NCBI GenBank assembly: GCA_020466095.1
Contig: CM035809.1
Coordinates: 19,074,430-19,138,429 of the forward strand
Length of the DNA stretch: 64,000 nt
Direction: 5' to 3'
DNA from: Chlorops oryzae
Taxonomy: Eukaryota; Arthropoda; Insecta; Diptera; Chloropidae
The position numbers were made by a program, and so were the translations under genes. Below are positions 46,588 to 58,819 of this stretch, in pieces. Each line of letters begins with the position of its first letter. Position 1 is the first letter of the stretch. The notes beneath the pieces are model-generated. The model did not search any database. It had not been told where the DNA came from and was given only the letters and a program-made list of their open reading frames with translations.

Positions 46588-48951
46588 ATGTACATCAATC
46601 ACAGGTATACTCGAGAAGTATGCAACATTTTTTTTAAATTTTGTATTTTCTAAGGTTGTTGCAAATATCTTAACTATTTGAAACTAAACATAGTTATTCT
46701 TGTTATAAAAATATATTTTCGTGTACTTTTGTAGGACATTATCATATCTGCAGGAACGAAAAAATCCTCACGACAATATCCTTCTAAGGGAGCAGTTAAT
46801 CGTTATAACCAAATAGCCTGAAAAATATTTTTCAAAACTGTTTAATCTTATTTTCTATATTCCGGCTTTTGAATCATCATTCTATTTTTTTTAGTACCTA
46901 TTTGAGATATGATTTTTTTATTTTCCTTCAAAAAACCCACTCTTTTAAGGATAATCAAGAACTATGGAATATAGAGAGTTACTGCTTGGCGCAAATCAGA
47001 TCTAACTAATTAACCTAAATAGCAAAAATTTACAACTCTGTCATAAAGTCAAGTTCATGAGCACTTAAATTTTTTAAAATAATTTTTATTTAACTTACGA
47101 TGAAGGACCAGTTTTAAGTATAGAAAAAATTTTATTCAATGAAAATCAGATGAGAAAAAAAAACGACCAAACGAAAATCTCAATCTTTTGTATACCAGTG
47201 TAATTTTCCGCATGCACTTGCATGAGTGCTCAGGCATTATTAACAAAAAATAAATAAAATTTGAAAAAATACATTTTGGCAGTTATCGTAAAAACCCGCG
47301 ATCTTTGACATTGAGTCAATCAAAGGCAGAATTCGTACATATGTGAAAATTGTTTGATTTACTGAAATTATTGTTGAAGGCAAGCGTAGCATATTTGTTG
47401 CCTTATTTATTTACGCAGCTGGAAATTTGTCATTGATACGAAGCAAATACGCAGAGGGCTCAAAATGATGTAATGCAATAAAATAAAAAAAATTACTTTT
47501 ATCAATTTCTAAACATGTTTTGTTCGAATGCGAGCGAAAGTTCGGTGTACAATGCGAGATATGAATGAATGTGGTACCCCGCGGCGTATACGTAATTTCT
47601 GCAAATCAGTTTATCATTCACAAATGGAACTCATTGAAGCACACACATGACAATATGTACGTACGTTCTAAGTTAAATATTAACTCGTGCTTAAAAAGGC
47701 ACGTTTGATATTGTTTACTGAGTCGGAGTGATTGGGAATAATGCCGGTCTTGCACTCGTTGCCAATCGTGCGGGAATGGTTACCAAAATCCAAATAGAAA
47801 TCAACATCATCGACAGATGGAACTAGAAGGACTGGAACTTCTTAAACTTTTCAGAAAAAGCACATAATTTTCTAGTGGAGAATTTTCTTCACTAAACATC
47901 AACAAGAAAATGAATGTCATTGGTGACAGTTATGGTGACAGTTATGGAACTCAGTGGAGTGAGATTTTTTAAGAGAACTTCTAGTTGGCTTCAAAATTAT
48001 GCTTGTCATAATGTTCATATGTTCTGTTGGGAGGCTAATGTTACGTACAAAGAATCTAACTATAGCTCCGGCAAAACATTCACCAGGAAGGTGATTTCTG
48101 CCCGTCTAAGCGAAAGCATATTGGGGCGATTTTATTTTGAAAACTCACAACTTTTTTCTTACCTTTAATTATTTTATTAAGCACGAGGAATCGTTGCGAA
48201 CTTCAAAATGTTCTGCTTACTCTTGAAAGTTTCTAATAAAGCAAAAGCTCGTTATTTTTTGTGCCTTAACTTCAGTTGGAAAATTCTTCGAATTTACAGC
48301 AAACTTTTCGAACTTTTTACTTTGCATAATGTTAATGGTTTTTCCTTTGTTTTTTTTTTTTAGTGATTTTAAAACAATAACCGTGATGTTTCTCCTTTTG
48401 ATTGAATTTATGTTTATTGTTATTTATTTATTCACATTACTGTGAACTTCTTGAAGTCCATTAAAGTCAAGAGGATCGCAATTGAACACGATTTTCACTT
48501 GATTATTTGGCTTTAGACAATTTAAAAGTTCTAAATAATTTTCCTAACCAGAGTCAATGCTATATAGGTGGGTATTTTTTTTTAAATGTCCTTCAAATAT
48601 GAAAGAAAGCGTTTGTTTCTCTAATGTCATCTGCTTTAAGAGTTGTCTATTGCTTCCACGAAGGCGGATGTATTAAGCAAGTATGTAGTTCCTCCCCTGT
48701 ATGCTTGTATGAATATAAACCTTAACTTCGGAGAAAAAAAACATGTCCGACTGTCTGTCCACCTGTAGTTGGATCTCTTCCAAAACGGTTGAGCTATCCC
48801 AGTGAAATTCTTTTCGTAGGCATGTTGGGTCCAGAGCGAGCACTTTCTGCCAGCAAATAAAATAAAGCCACTCACGACATTTCATTGTTATTATCCCCGA
48901 AAAAACTGGACATGGTACTTCAACAGACACTCCCATCCACACTCCCATATT
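46588..48951 (+). repeat. 2.36-kb direct duplication, copy A
   Basis: From ATGTACATCAATCACAGG to CACTCCCATAT this is near-identical to copy B 3,105 bases downstream, with scattered substitutions and small indels (for example four extra bases in B near 50,445). No protein-coding gene is seen in the unit. Its right edge lies inside a fly interspersed repeat that continues only in copy B. Confidence 0.93.
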
Positions 48952-49692
48952 TTTCCCAAAACATGAGCTCATTATCGAATCAAAAAAAAATGTAGTATAC
49001 TTTTCGGCATTTTTTTTTAACTAACACAGGATTTAAAAAATAATAAATTGTCCAATTTCAAAGCCGTGTAACTTTGGTTTCTGTGAACCGATTTAAAAAA
49101 TCTATAATCGTAATTGAGCGTTGTTTTTTCCTGTTCGAGCTCAAGTAGAAGGATTTTAAACTTTCATGGACTTTTTTTTCAGGGCACGTTCTGAAATGAA
49201 ACCGATAAATAGATAAATATATAAATTCTTATAACAACCTTATGAAATAACCGATTTTCTTCAAGGAAGATTTTTTTGAAATGGCAATATGCCTTCTTCC
49301 AAATGGTTACGAAATTGATAGGTTCGAACACATTTTTGGCATGTCTTGGAGCAATTTCCTCAGGTCTGAGTTTCTTCGACCATATCTCCGTAAAATTTTG
49401 GTCGATCGTAGTTCCGCTGCTTTCCTTTGAAAGATAGTTTTATGACCAAAAATATCTGGGAACATAATGTATTTAAAAAATGAGATTAAAGCTGAGAAAT
49501 TCTAAATTTTATCATTGAAGTCGGAAAAATCTCATATAAATTTCTTTTTCCAACTTTCAATCCGCTTGCGCGGTATGAAGATGCAGCTTATTTTGAATTT
49601 TTTTTTACACAAAATTATTTTTTATACATAAGGAAACATAATTTTACTATTCCAACGCGATCATAGAACTTTCGTAAAAACGACCCAGCCTA
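48952..49692. other. Spacer between the 2.36-kb copies
   Basis: 741 bases with no match that I can see to the sequence following copy B. AT-rich, no gene recognised. Confidence 0.6.
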
Positions 49693-52055
49693 ATGTACAT
49701 CAATCACAGGTATACCCGAGAAGTATGCAACAATTTTTTTAAATTTTGTAATTTCTAAAGTTGTTGCAGATATCTTAACTCTTTGAAACTAAACATAGTT
49801 ATTCTTGTTATAAAAATATATTTTCGTGTACTTTTGTAGGACATTATCATATCTGCAGGAACGAAAAAATCCTCATGACAATATCCTTCTAAGGGAGCAG
49901 TTAATCGTTATAACAAAATAGCCTGAAAAATATTTTTCAAAATTGTTTCATCTTATTTTCTATATTCCGGCTTTTGAATCATCATTCTATTTTTTTTAGT
50001 ACCTATCTGAGATATGATTTTTTTATTATTCTTTGAAAAACCCACTCTTTTAAGGATAATTAAGAACTATGGGAGATAGAGAGTTACTGCTTGGCGCAAA
50101 TCATATCTAACTATCTAACCTGAATAGCAACAATTTACAGCTCTGGCATAAAGTCAAGTTCATGAGCACTTAAATTTTTTAAAATAATTTTTATTTAACT
50201 TACGATGAAGGACCAGTTTTAAGTATAGAAAAAATTTTATTCAATGAAAATCAGATGAGAAAAAAAACGACCAAACGAAAATCTCAATCTTTTGTATACC
50301 AGTGTAATTTTCCGCATGCACTTGCATGAGTGCTCAGGCATTATTAACAAAAAATAAATAAAATTTGAAAAAAAAAATTTTGGCAGTTATCGTAAAAACC
50401 CGCGATCTTTGACATTGAGTCAATCAAAGGCAGAATTCGTACATACATATGTGAAAATTGTTTGATTTACTGAAATTATTGTTGAAGGCAAGCGTAGCAT
50501 ATTTGTTGCCTTATTTATTTACGCAGCTGGAAATTTGTCATTGATACGAAGCAAATACGCAGAGCGCTCAAAATGATGTAATGCAATAAAATAAAAAAAT
50601 TACTTTATCAATTTCTAAACATGTTTTGTTCGAATGCGAGCGAAAGTTCGGTGTACAATGCGAGATATGAATGAATGTGGTACCCCGCGGCGTATACGTA
50701 ATTTCTGCAAATCAGTTTATCATTCACAAATGGAACTCATTGAAGCACACACATGACAATATGTACGTACGTTCTAAGTTAAATATTAACTCGTGCTTAA
50801 AAAGGCACGTTTGATATTGTTTACTGAGTCGGAGTGATTGAGAATAATGCCGGTCTTGCACTCGGTGCCAATCGTGCGGGAATTGTTACCAAAATCCAAA
50901 TAGAAATCAACATCATCGACAGATGGAACTAGAAGGACTGGAACTTCTTAAACTTTTCAGAAAAAGCACATAATTTTCTAGTGGAGAATTTTCTTCACTA
51001 AACATCAACAAGAAAATGAATGTCATTGGTGACAGTTATGGTGACAGTTATGGAACTCAGTGGAGTGTGATCTTTTAAGAGAACTGCCAATTGGCTTCAA
51101 TATTATGAATGTCATAATATTCATATGTTCTGTTGGGAGGCTTATGTTACGTACAAAGAATCTAACTACAGCTCCGGCAAAACATTCACCAGGAAGGTGG
51201 TTTCTGCCCGTGTAAGCGAAAGCATATTGGGGCGATTTTATTTTGAAAACTCACAACTTTTTTCTTACCTTTAATTATTTTATTAAGCACGAGGAATCGT
51301 TGCGAACTTCAAAATGTACTTCTTACTCTTGAAAGTTTCTAATAAAGCAAATGCTTGTTATTTTTTGTGTCTTTACTTCAGTTGGAAAATTCTTCGAATT
51401 TGCAGCAAACTTTTCGAACTTTTTACTTTGCATAATGTTAATGGTTTTTCCTTTTTTTTTTTTTTGAGTGATTTTAAAACAATAACCGTGATGTTTCTCC
51501 TTTTGATGGAATTTATGTTTATTGTTATTTATTTATTCGCATTACTGTGAACTTCTTGAAGTCCATAAAAGTCATGAGGATCGTAATTGAACACGATTTT
51601 CTCTTGATTATTTGGCTTTAGACAATTTAAGAGTTCTAAATAATATTCCTACCAGAGTCAATGCTATATAGGTGGGTATTTTTTTTTAAATGTCCTTCAA
51701 ATATGAAAGAAAGCGTTAGTTTCTCTGATGTCATCTGCTTTAGGAGTTGACTTATTGCATCCACGAAGGCGGATGTATTTAGCAAGTATGTAGTTCCTCC
51801 CCTGTATGCATGTATGAATATAAACCTTAACTTCGGAGAAAAAAAACATGTCCGACTGTCTGTCCACCTGTAGTTGGATCTCTTCCAAAACGGTTGAGCT
51901 ATCCCAGTGAAATTCTTTTCGTAGGCATGTTGGGTCCAGAGCGAGCACTTTCTGCCAGCAAATAAAATAAAGCCACTCACGACATTTCATTGTTATTATC
52001 CCCGAAAAAACTGGACATGGTACTTCAACAGACACTCCCATCCACACTCCCATAT
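49693..52055 (+). repeat. 2.36-kb direct duplication, copy B
   Basis: Partner of copy A in the same orientation. Beyond 52,055 the fly repeat carries on to its natural-looking 3' end near 52,182, so copy B keeps more of the ancestral context on this side. Minus-strand open frames at 51.64-52.13 kb follow the repeat and recur in copy A; I do not regard them as genes. Confidence 0.93.
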
Positions 52056-52182
52056 ATAACAGTGCATCGTAGATTACGTACGGAAAGGTTAAGAAGCTTT
52101 CAAATTGAAACGAAATGTACTTGTTCACAATTCACTAATCTGATCCGAAAGCTGGGCTCGATCGACTTTAGCTTTCTTGCTT
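51830..52182 (+). repeat. 3' part of a fly interspersed repeat (18.2-kb type)
   Basis: ACATGTCCGACTGTCTGTCC, then GTAGGCATGTTGGGTCC and CGATCGACTTTAGCTTTCTT parallel the order at 18.3-18.69 kb. The same segment up to position 52,055 is present in copy A. Confidence 0.55.
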
Positions 52183-52349
52183 AATTTACTGCAGTTTTGA
52201 GGAAGCTTTGAAGGAAAAAAATCGAGAACGGATACCCCACTCTACGGGCTTAAATATGAACCATTTAAGGATTATATATTAGATGAGTAATTTCTTTAAG
52301 AATTTTATTTAAAATTTATTTTTAAAACAAAATCACTCTGAAGCCAAAT

Positions 52350-52587
52350 GACCAAGGCTCGGAGTTTGTTTACTTCTTTAAACTTAAAGCATACTTTGTG
52401 GGGCATAATTTTTTTTTTTCCAACAAGTTACGCACAAGATTCGCGAATGTGAACTTCAAATCGCTTTTCTAACTTCAAAAAAATTCATTCAATCGATTGT
52501 AATCTTAACTTTATGTGAGTTGAACACAATTTGTACTCCATAAAATATGCTTTAAATTTATAGAAATCAAGAAAATCCGAGGACTGC
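52350..52587. mobile_element. MITE with GGCTCGGATTTT-type ends, copy 1
   Basis: Left AAGGCTCGGAGTTTGTTTAC...TTAAAGCATACTTTGTGG is mirrored by CCATAAAATATGCTTTAAAT...AAAATCCGAGGACT. A better-matched second copy is at 58.58-58.81 kb. Confidence 0.65.
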
Positions 52588-52589
52588 AC

Positions 52590-55240
52590 ATGACTTAGGC
52601 TATGGAGAATATTTAAATTAAGCATTCAAAAGTATGCTTATTAATATTAACCCCCATAATTAAATTGTTTCTGGCACTCAGATATCTGTTGGTCATTGTG
52701 GCTTTGTCCATTACAACGTTGAACGTTCGAGCAAGGACTTTAGTAGATCTGCTAATCTTCTTAGAGCTTTAGTTAAGCTCCACTGGTAAAGGCTTAAAAT
52801 TATATAATGTAGTTTTGAAATATTCAAAAACATACATCTATGTTTTGCATTTATATATTTTCTGTTGCCCTTCATATTCTATGAACGATTCAATCTTACT
52901 TCCATAGTTGGAACTTCAACTACAGGCGAGTTTAATACCTTCAACTGAATGGGGTGGCAAAAGATATTTAAGAGAGCTTTAAAAGCAATTCCTTAACATA
53001 AATTGAAAAATTTTTTTTTAACAATGGTTGATTGAGTAATGGAAGCCTGAATGTATGCAATAAGTTAAGTCGTAAAAAAAACCAATTTGATATTTAAATA
53101 AATAATAAATCTCAATTCAATTATAAACTGAATCAATCAGTACGAAAACCAAAGAATGTTTCCATTTAAAAGAAAAAAAGGCAGTTCTCCATCCACTACT
53201 GCCAAAGAAGTCACCGAAATTGGGGTTTCCGTACATTCAGTGAGGGAGTTGAAAGCATTTTCATTTCATTGAAATTTGTTTCTTTTGTTTTTTCATTAAC
53301 TCTGGCCTCAATTATTCATTATTGTTTGAAATGAAATCTCATCAAAATCGAATCGAATCTGAATTTCGCATTATTGCCATCAAACGTTGCTTGTTAATTT
53401 TAACAAGGACCCCAGAAAGAACTCCCACGAGCGTTTTATAAAAATTGTTTTTTTTAAGTAAATGCAAACAAAAATAAAAAATAAAACCAAGGAATTTTCG
53501 CATGATATGTCAACCTCAAAAAATACACGCATAATTGGCCCTAAGCGTTTAGGATAAACTTTTGCTCATATCAATTACGAAAAACTTTGAAACTCAAATC
53601 GCAAGCAGCCTCAGACATGTCAACACACCTTTCCAGGGCACCTGTTCCTTTAGCAAGGCCACAGAATGTATAAAGCATTTGTGCGAAGAAGGCTTTACTC
53701 GTTCGTTGGTATTAGTGAACATATATCAATGGGTATATCTTCACTTTACAAATAGCTTGCGAATGACTTAAACATAATCTTCGAAATCAAACAGAAGGAC
53801 GCAAAAGCAATTCAGTGTCAACAAAAGTCCACACGTGCATTGCCATTCTATCGAAAACTTTCCATCTGCATAGGAGAAAATTGGCAGCACAATATAGCAC
53901 ACAGAGACACACGGCTGTGCCGTGAAATATGCAACGAAATTTTTTCTACGCGGACAAAAAACTTTAATCATTGGATTTTCACGTGTGCTTTTTTTTCCTC
54001 GCTCTCTCTATCTTTTTTTGTGAGGCGAAAACTTTCAATTGGTGTATGACAACCATGAACAGTCATGTCAGGCACATGATAAAATACAAAGAAAAAAATA
54101 AAAAAATTTCATGGTTACCTGATATCTGTCAGTCAAGTTCAATGGCACAAAAAACGTTTTATTTTTTTTTATTTTCATTGTGCGTGCTCTCATGAATTCG
54201 ACTGGGGAAAAATTTATGAAAATTATGAAAATTCGGTGAATGGATTTTCGGTTATAAGTGGCAAAATCTGATTAGCACGTTACGCACTTTATGAAGGTGA
54301 AACAAATAAGATTAACATTGCCGTCGATAAACTTTTTAAGCCGATTGCCAGACGAGCATTTGACATGATTTTGGGATTATTAGAAAACTTTGACGGTCGA
54401 AATTGTTAGGTCAACTTTTCCACTAAACGTTTTATATATTGATCTTTAATCGTAAATGTTGCCTTCGTCACTCAACTTTTGATTTCTTGAACTTTAAAGT
54501 TTTTGCTTTATTTTTCTCATTGCTTTCGAAAAGAGTTTGAAGCTTTGGAAATGTTTGCGAATTAATTAAATTTTAAGGTCCTTAAAAGAAAAAACCTAAT
54601 ATCCAATATCAAGAAGAAAGTTTGAATTATTGAAGGACATTAAAAGTTACTGCATTAATTCGAGACTGTGGGCGAAATACTGTTAATTTTATGAGCCTTC
54701 AAAATCACAGCATGTTGCCCTTAGAAACCTCAAAACTTTTTGTCATTTATCGATAAAAATAAAATTACATATTTTCTTATTACTTTTTATGTAAGATTTT
54801 CATTTGAAAGGACTCACAAAAAATGGCAATTAAAATGGATTGCCGTAAGAAAAATTTTCGTCGCAACAAATTCGACATTAATTCGCTCAGAAACTTTTAA
54901 CTTATATTAATGGTAGAACATAGCAAACGAATGATAATTGGTAAGGGATATATGCAGGGCCTGGTTTTTGGGTTTTAAGTCCTCTAAGTAATGCAAAGAG
55001 CTGTAAGTGAATATGATAAAATAGTCACAAAATATAATATTGCAATGCCTAAGACCTCTGCCGAAAAGAATTTCTTCATCCAGTTCTGTAATTGGATGAA
55101 ATAAAATTTGAGCCTATTTTGCACAACTATTGGTTTTTGTCTGTGAGAGGACCCAATTTTTTCTATTAAGAACTATACAGATTCTTGCTTTAGCAAAGTA
55201 ATGCTTCAGTGCCGAAATTTTATCAACTTTTGGAAGGTAT
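52590..55240. other. AT-rich stretch, nothing secure
   Basis: 52,620-52,880 may be a decayed member of the 57.8-kb MITE family (AAAAGTATGCTTATTAATA). 54,955-55,105 resembles the 147-bp MITE at 29.3 kb. No gene recognised. Confidence 0.45.
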
Positions 55241-55247
55241 AAGTTTT

Positions 55248-55318
55248 GGTTGGTTAGTTAGTGTGGCTGCCACCAAAAGGGACATTCTTAGGGCTCACAT
55301 GGGCCTGTTGTCGAAAAT
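55248..55318 (-). mobile_element. SINE/LINE 3'-end fragment
   Basis: The minus strand reads ACAACAGGCCCATGTGAGCC, CTAAGAATGTCCC, GGTGGCAGCCACAC, then ACTAACTAACCAACC. This is the shared tail of the SINE and LINE copies described at 15.5 and 31.0 kb. No head is present. Confidence 0.75.
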
Positions 55319-55453
55319 TTTAAGTTTAAGTGATCCTTTATAATCGAAAGGGTCTTGAAAAAAAGCGTTTCATCTCGTATCCTGAGGAAAGTCTTCATGA
55401 TTCCAAGAATGATGAATGACTGTTATATGAAAATTTCCATTACGTGTACAGTA

Positions 55454-56013
55454 GGGCGTTTCAGACGTGAAAAAAAGTCTTCAATTTCGAATACGGCGGG
55501 GTCTCAAACGAAAGATAATGTAAATCGAAAAATTTGGGCATCATTTAAAATTTCTTAAATTGAGGTTTAGAGGTCGCTCAGAGGAGTTGAATTTTCGTCA
55601 AATAACGCCTTAAAGAGAGCTAAAATTTTTTTATTTAGTTTTTGTAAATTTAGAATTTTCAATTTGACAGATTTTCAACTTTTTCTGTATACTTTTAGGG
55701 GCAGAAAACACAAAACTTGATTTCAATTAATGGTTTTTACAGGAACAGTTCGATGTTTTACCGATCAATTGATTCATAATATGTTTAAGCGATTCGAAAA
55801 CATTTATTTGCATATAAATTTGTTTATGTAACAGACTTGCATTTAGGCTATATACCAAAAATGTTACATTTCAACTTAAACCCATTTTAGCTACCTCTAA
55901 ACCTCAATGAAAAATATTGAAAATCGCGCCCAAATTTTTCTTTTTGCCTAAACTTTCTTTTTAGACCCCGCCGTTTTCGAATTTCAACACTTTTTTTCAC
56001 GTCTGAAACGCCC
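55454..56013. mobile_element. 560-bp MITE with long (~120 bp) inverted repeats and TA target site
   Basis: Both ends begin GGGCGTTTCAGACGTGAAAA and remain similar for about 120 bases (GGCGGGGTCT, AAAAATTTGGGC, TTGAGGTTTAGAGGT). TA flanks both ends (55,452-55,453 and 56,014-56,015). The interior has no coding frame. The TA duplication suggests the Tc1/mariner group. Confidence 0.85.
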
Positions 56014-56479
56014 TAGTGTACAGCTTAACTCATTTAAGACAACTCTTTGCTTGCTCTAGTAAACCATCCATTCCTTCATTTCGAATATAAAGGATAAGGG
56101 TTATACTTAAGCTTTCCGGAGAATGACCGCAAATAAGTTTAGAATCACAGCTGAATATTCTTTGAACTCTCCGCTGAAGTCAATTTGGGAACTTTATTTC
56201 TATGAATTTTTTTTTTAATATAACAGAGAAGTCAGATGACCGAATATTTGTTTAAAAAGTTGTAGTAAATGTGTCCTTATAATGCTCTACAATTAAGAGC
56301 ATAATATTGGCCATAAATAACCAATAAAATTATATTATTTTTGAAAAGGACTTAAGCTCGAAAGAAAAACTACTCATAGCTTTTGAAATGACTGGAAAAC
56401 CTTTATTTAAATTTCTTAAATTCAAGTCTATTCCAAATTAATGACTTGAATACAATTCCTATGTAGAAGGATATACATT

Positions 56480-56873
56480 AGGGTGTCCTAAAAAAAAATC
56501 ACTTTTAATAAATACCATTTTCATATAAAATTAAGAAAGTATAAGGCCTCCTTTTTGTGACGCCCAATTTCATTCATAAAAATTGCTATAAAAGACGCCC
56601 AAATAGCCTAGAAAGACAGTATATTTTTGCTCGTTAATGTAAGTTAAAAAAAAGATTGGATACTTTTCCACCGACTAGTACCTAAAAATCCTGCAAAAGA
56701 TTGCTAATAAAGCAGCATGCATCAAAAATTTAGAAACGAGGAGATTTTCAGGAAAATCAGCTTAGAACAGCCTCTAAAGCTTTTACGAAAAATCTAAATT
56801 CTCAAAAATACTTTGATCCATAAGCTTTTGAAAAAACCACGGTAAAATTTTTTTTTTTTTTTTGGGACACCCT
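56480..56873. mobile_element. TA-type MITE with AGGGTGTCC ends
   Basis: Left AGGGTGTCCTAAAAAAAAA, right TTTTTTTTTGGGACACCCT. The body matches the decayed copy at 41.1-41.3 kb. No coding capacity. The target duplication is not clean. Confidence 0.65.
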
Positions 56874-56879
56874 TATATA

Positions 56880-57808
56880 TTTAAAGAACACTCAACTACA
56901 CTGATCTAAAATTTAATTCGTTGGAAAAACATTGAAAGTACAAAACGTAAAAAAAACACAGTCGAATGTCAAAATGAACGAGAAATTAAAAAATTCTGCG
57001 AACTCAATTTTTTTTACCTATGAAATTAAAGACCATCCCATCACTTAAAATGTTGCAAACATTTGCTCAACAACAATGTTTCGCCCATCTGAAATCCCAC
57101 ACACATTTTTTGCCTCATTCACAGCAACACAAATTGTACTCATTGTTGGCAAAGTAATCAACGTACCGTTAAAAAAAAATTATTTTTATGTAAATTCAGA
57201 AAGAACAAAACCAGTGAAACAAATTGTCCCAAAAAAAAATCCACCGGCATTTCATTTTTTATCCTCCATTTTCGATTTCCTGTTCTCTGACTTTTGATGA
57301 CACTTTAATCAAAATAAAAATATTTAAAAAAAAAAAACCCAATTCAATCAATACATTTTCACAGCATTTTAACAATAATCGTAGAAACCTTTAGTAATGG
57401 GGAGAAAAAAGGTCATAATATTTCTTCGGTTTTAGGGAGTATTTTAATGTCCTTTTGAGTTCTCAATCGAGCATGAACATGAAATGTTTCGTTCAATTCA
57501 TTAAATTTCCATCAGAACGAAAGGAAACTGGAAAACTTCAAGGATTGGGTATTCTTAGGAATGAAATAAATGTCAAAACGTCTTTGAGAATGCATTGTTA
57601 TCGAGTTGTATCTTGAGAAAAATAGGAGCTTTATGAATAATATCTCGTTATCGAAATGATTTTATAATGGACTTTAGAATAATACTTAGAAGATCCTTTT
57701 TTAAGGATAAGAGGCGGCAATCTTGACTCTTGTTAAGAACTTTTGCAATTTCAAGAAAAAGAGAAAATTTATTCTCTTGTTATAAGTGGGGAAAGGGAAA
57801 ATACTTCA
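56880..57808. other. Unremarkable stretch
   Basis: Nothing recognised. An open frame at 57,076-57,297 has no known domain. Confidence 0.5.
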
Positions 57809-57811
57809 TTT

Positions 57812-58024
57812 CAACACCCAAAAGTATGCATATAATTGTTACGAATATTTTTTATAGTCAAAAATATGTTCATTCTTGTAGACTTATGTTATCTATTTAA
57901 GGGCTTCCCGAGCATTTCTTTGGAGGTTGGTTTGATTTTCATAAAGCCTTACTAAAGCTTTATTTCAATAATTTATACATATAAATTGGTTTTTTACATA
58001 TTCAAATGTATACCTTTAGGCTGT
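57812..58024. mobile_element. MITE with CACCCAAAAGTATGCAT ends, copy 1
   Basis: CAACACCCAAAAGTATGCAT at the left is mirrored by CAAATGTATACCTTTAGGCTG at the right. A similar unit follows about 330 bases downstream, and the left end recurs exactly at 37.06 kb. Confidence 0.5.
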
Positions 58025-58144
58025 GAAAGATTTAAATAAGTAAGTGAGAACTTATATTTTGAAAATGAATAAAAGTTAAATAAAATTTAGAAATTTAACG
58101 ATCAGAATGAGAATTCCAAAGATATCATTACAGAAATATAAAAT

Positions 58145-58358
58145 ACTGCCACTTAACTCCCAAATGTATGCATATAATTGCTTAGAGCATTCCTTTCCTC
58201 ATAAATATATTCTCTCTTCTGTTATGTCTACACACTCCTAGCGAGACTCGCGTGAGCTGTGAGGCTCTTCTTAAAGGATTACATAAAACTCCTTGGTAAA
58301 GAGTTCAAATTATTAAACTTAGCTTGAAAATTTTCAAATGCATATTTTTAGGTGCCTA
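58145..58358. mobile_element. MITE with CCCAAATGTATGCAT ends, copy 2
   Basis: AACTCCCAAATGTATGCATA at the left, CAAATGCATATTTTTAGGTG at the right. Same family as 57.81 kb and collinear, but diverged in the middle. Confidence 0.5.
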
Positions 58359-58581
58359 ATTTTCAAGGTTTTTGTTGCCCTAGGTATCATATTAAATGAA
58401 TTCCCTCAGCAGCAAATTTCATTGGTAAAAAAGTTATGCGAAATCAATGCACAATTTAATAATCTCATCTAATTAAAATGTGCAGCCTACAGTCTAAGCT
58501 GTGACATGGAAACCTCTTCTTAAAGCCACAAAGAATTTGATTTTATAAAATCTTTGAAATATTCCATCAGAAACTCATATC

Positions 58582-58808
58582 CAAGGCTCGGATTTTGATG
58601 ACTTTTATAAATTTAAAGCATACTTTATGGAGTAAAAATGTTGCTCAACTCACATGAAGTTGAGATTCAAATCGATTTTCAATATGAATTTTTTTGAAGT
58701 TACAAAAACGGTTTGAAGTTCAACGTCGTTAAATGTTGGTAAGGGAAATTTTCGCCCCATAAACTATGCTTTAAATAATTATAAAAGTCAACAAAATCCG
58801 AGCCCTGC
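58582..58808. mobile_element. MITE with GGCTCGGATTTT ends, copy 2
   Basis: AAGGCTCGGATTTTGATGAC, TTTTATAA and TTTAAAGCATACTTTATGG at the left are mirrored nearly perfectly at the right (CCATAAACTATGCTTTAAAT...GTCAACAAAATCCGAGCCCT). Inverted repeats of about 46 bp. Same family as 52.35 kb. Confidence 0.75.
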
Positions 58809-58819
58809 TCATATCAGTG

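Noticed and set aside
51636..52128. Minus-strand open frames of 114 and 143 codons, with partial twins at 48.64-48.97 kb
   Set aside because: They lie in a duplicated interspersed repeat and overlap each other in different frames.
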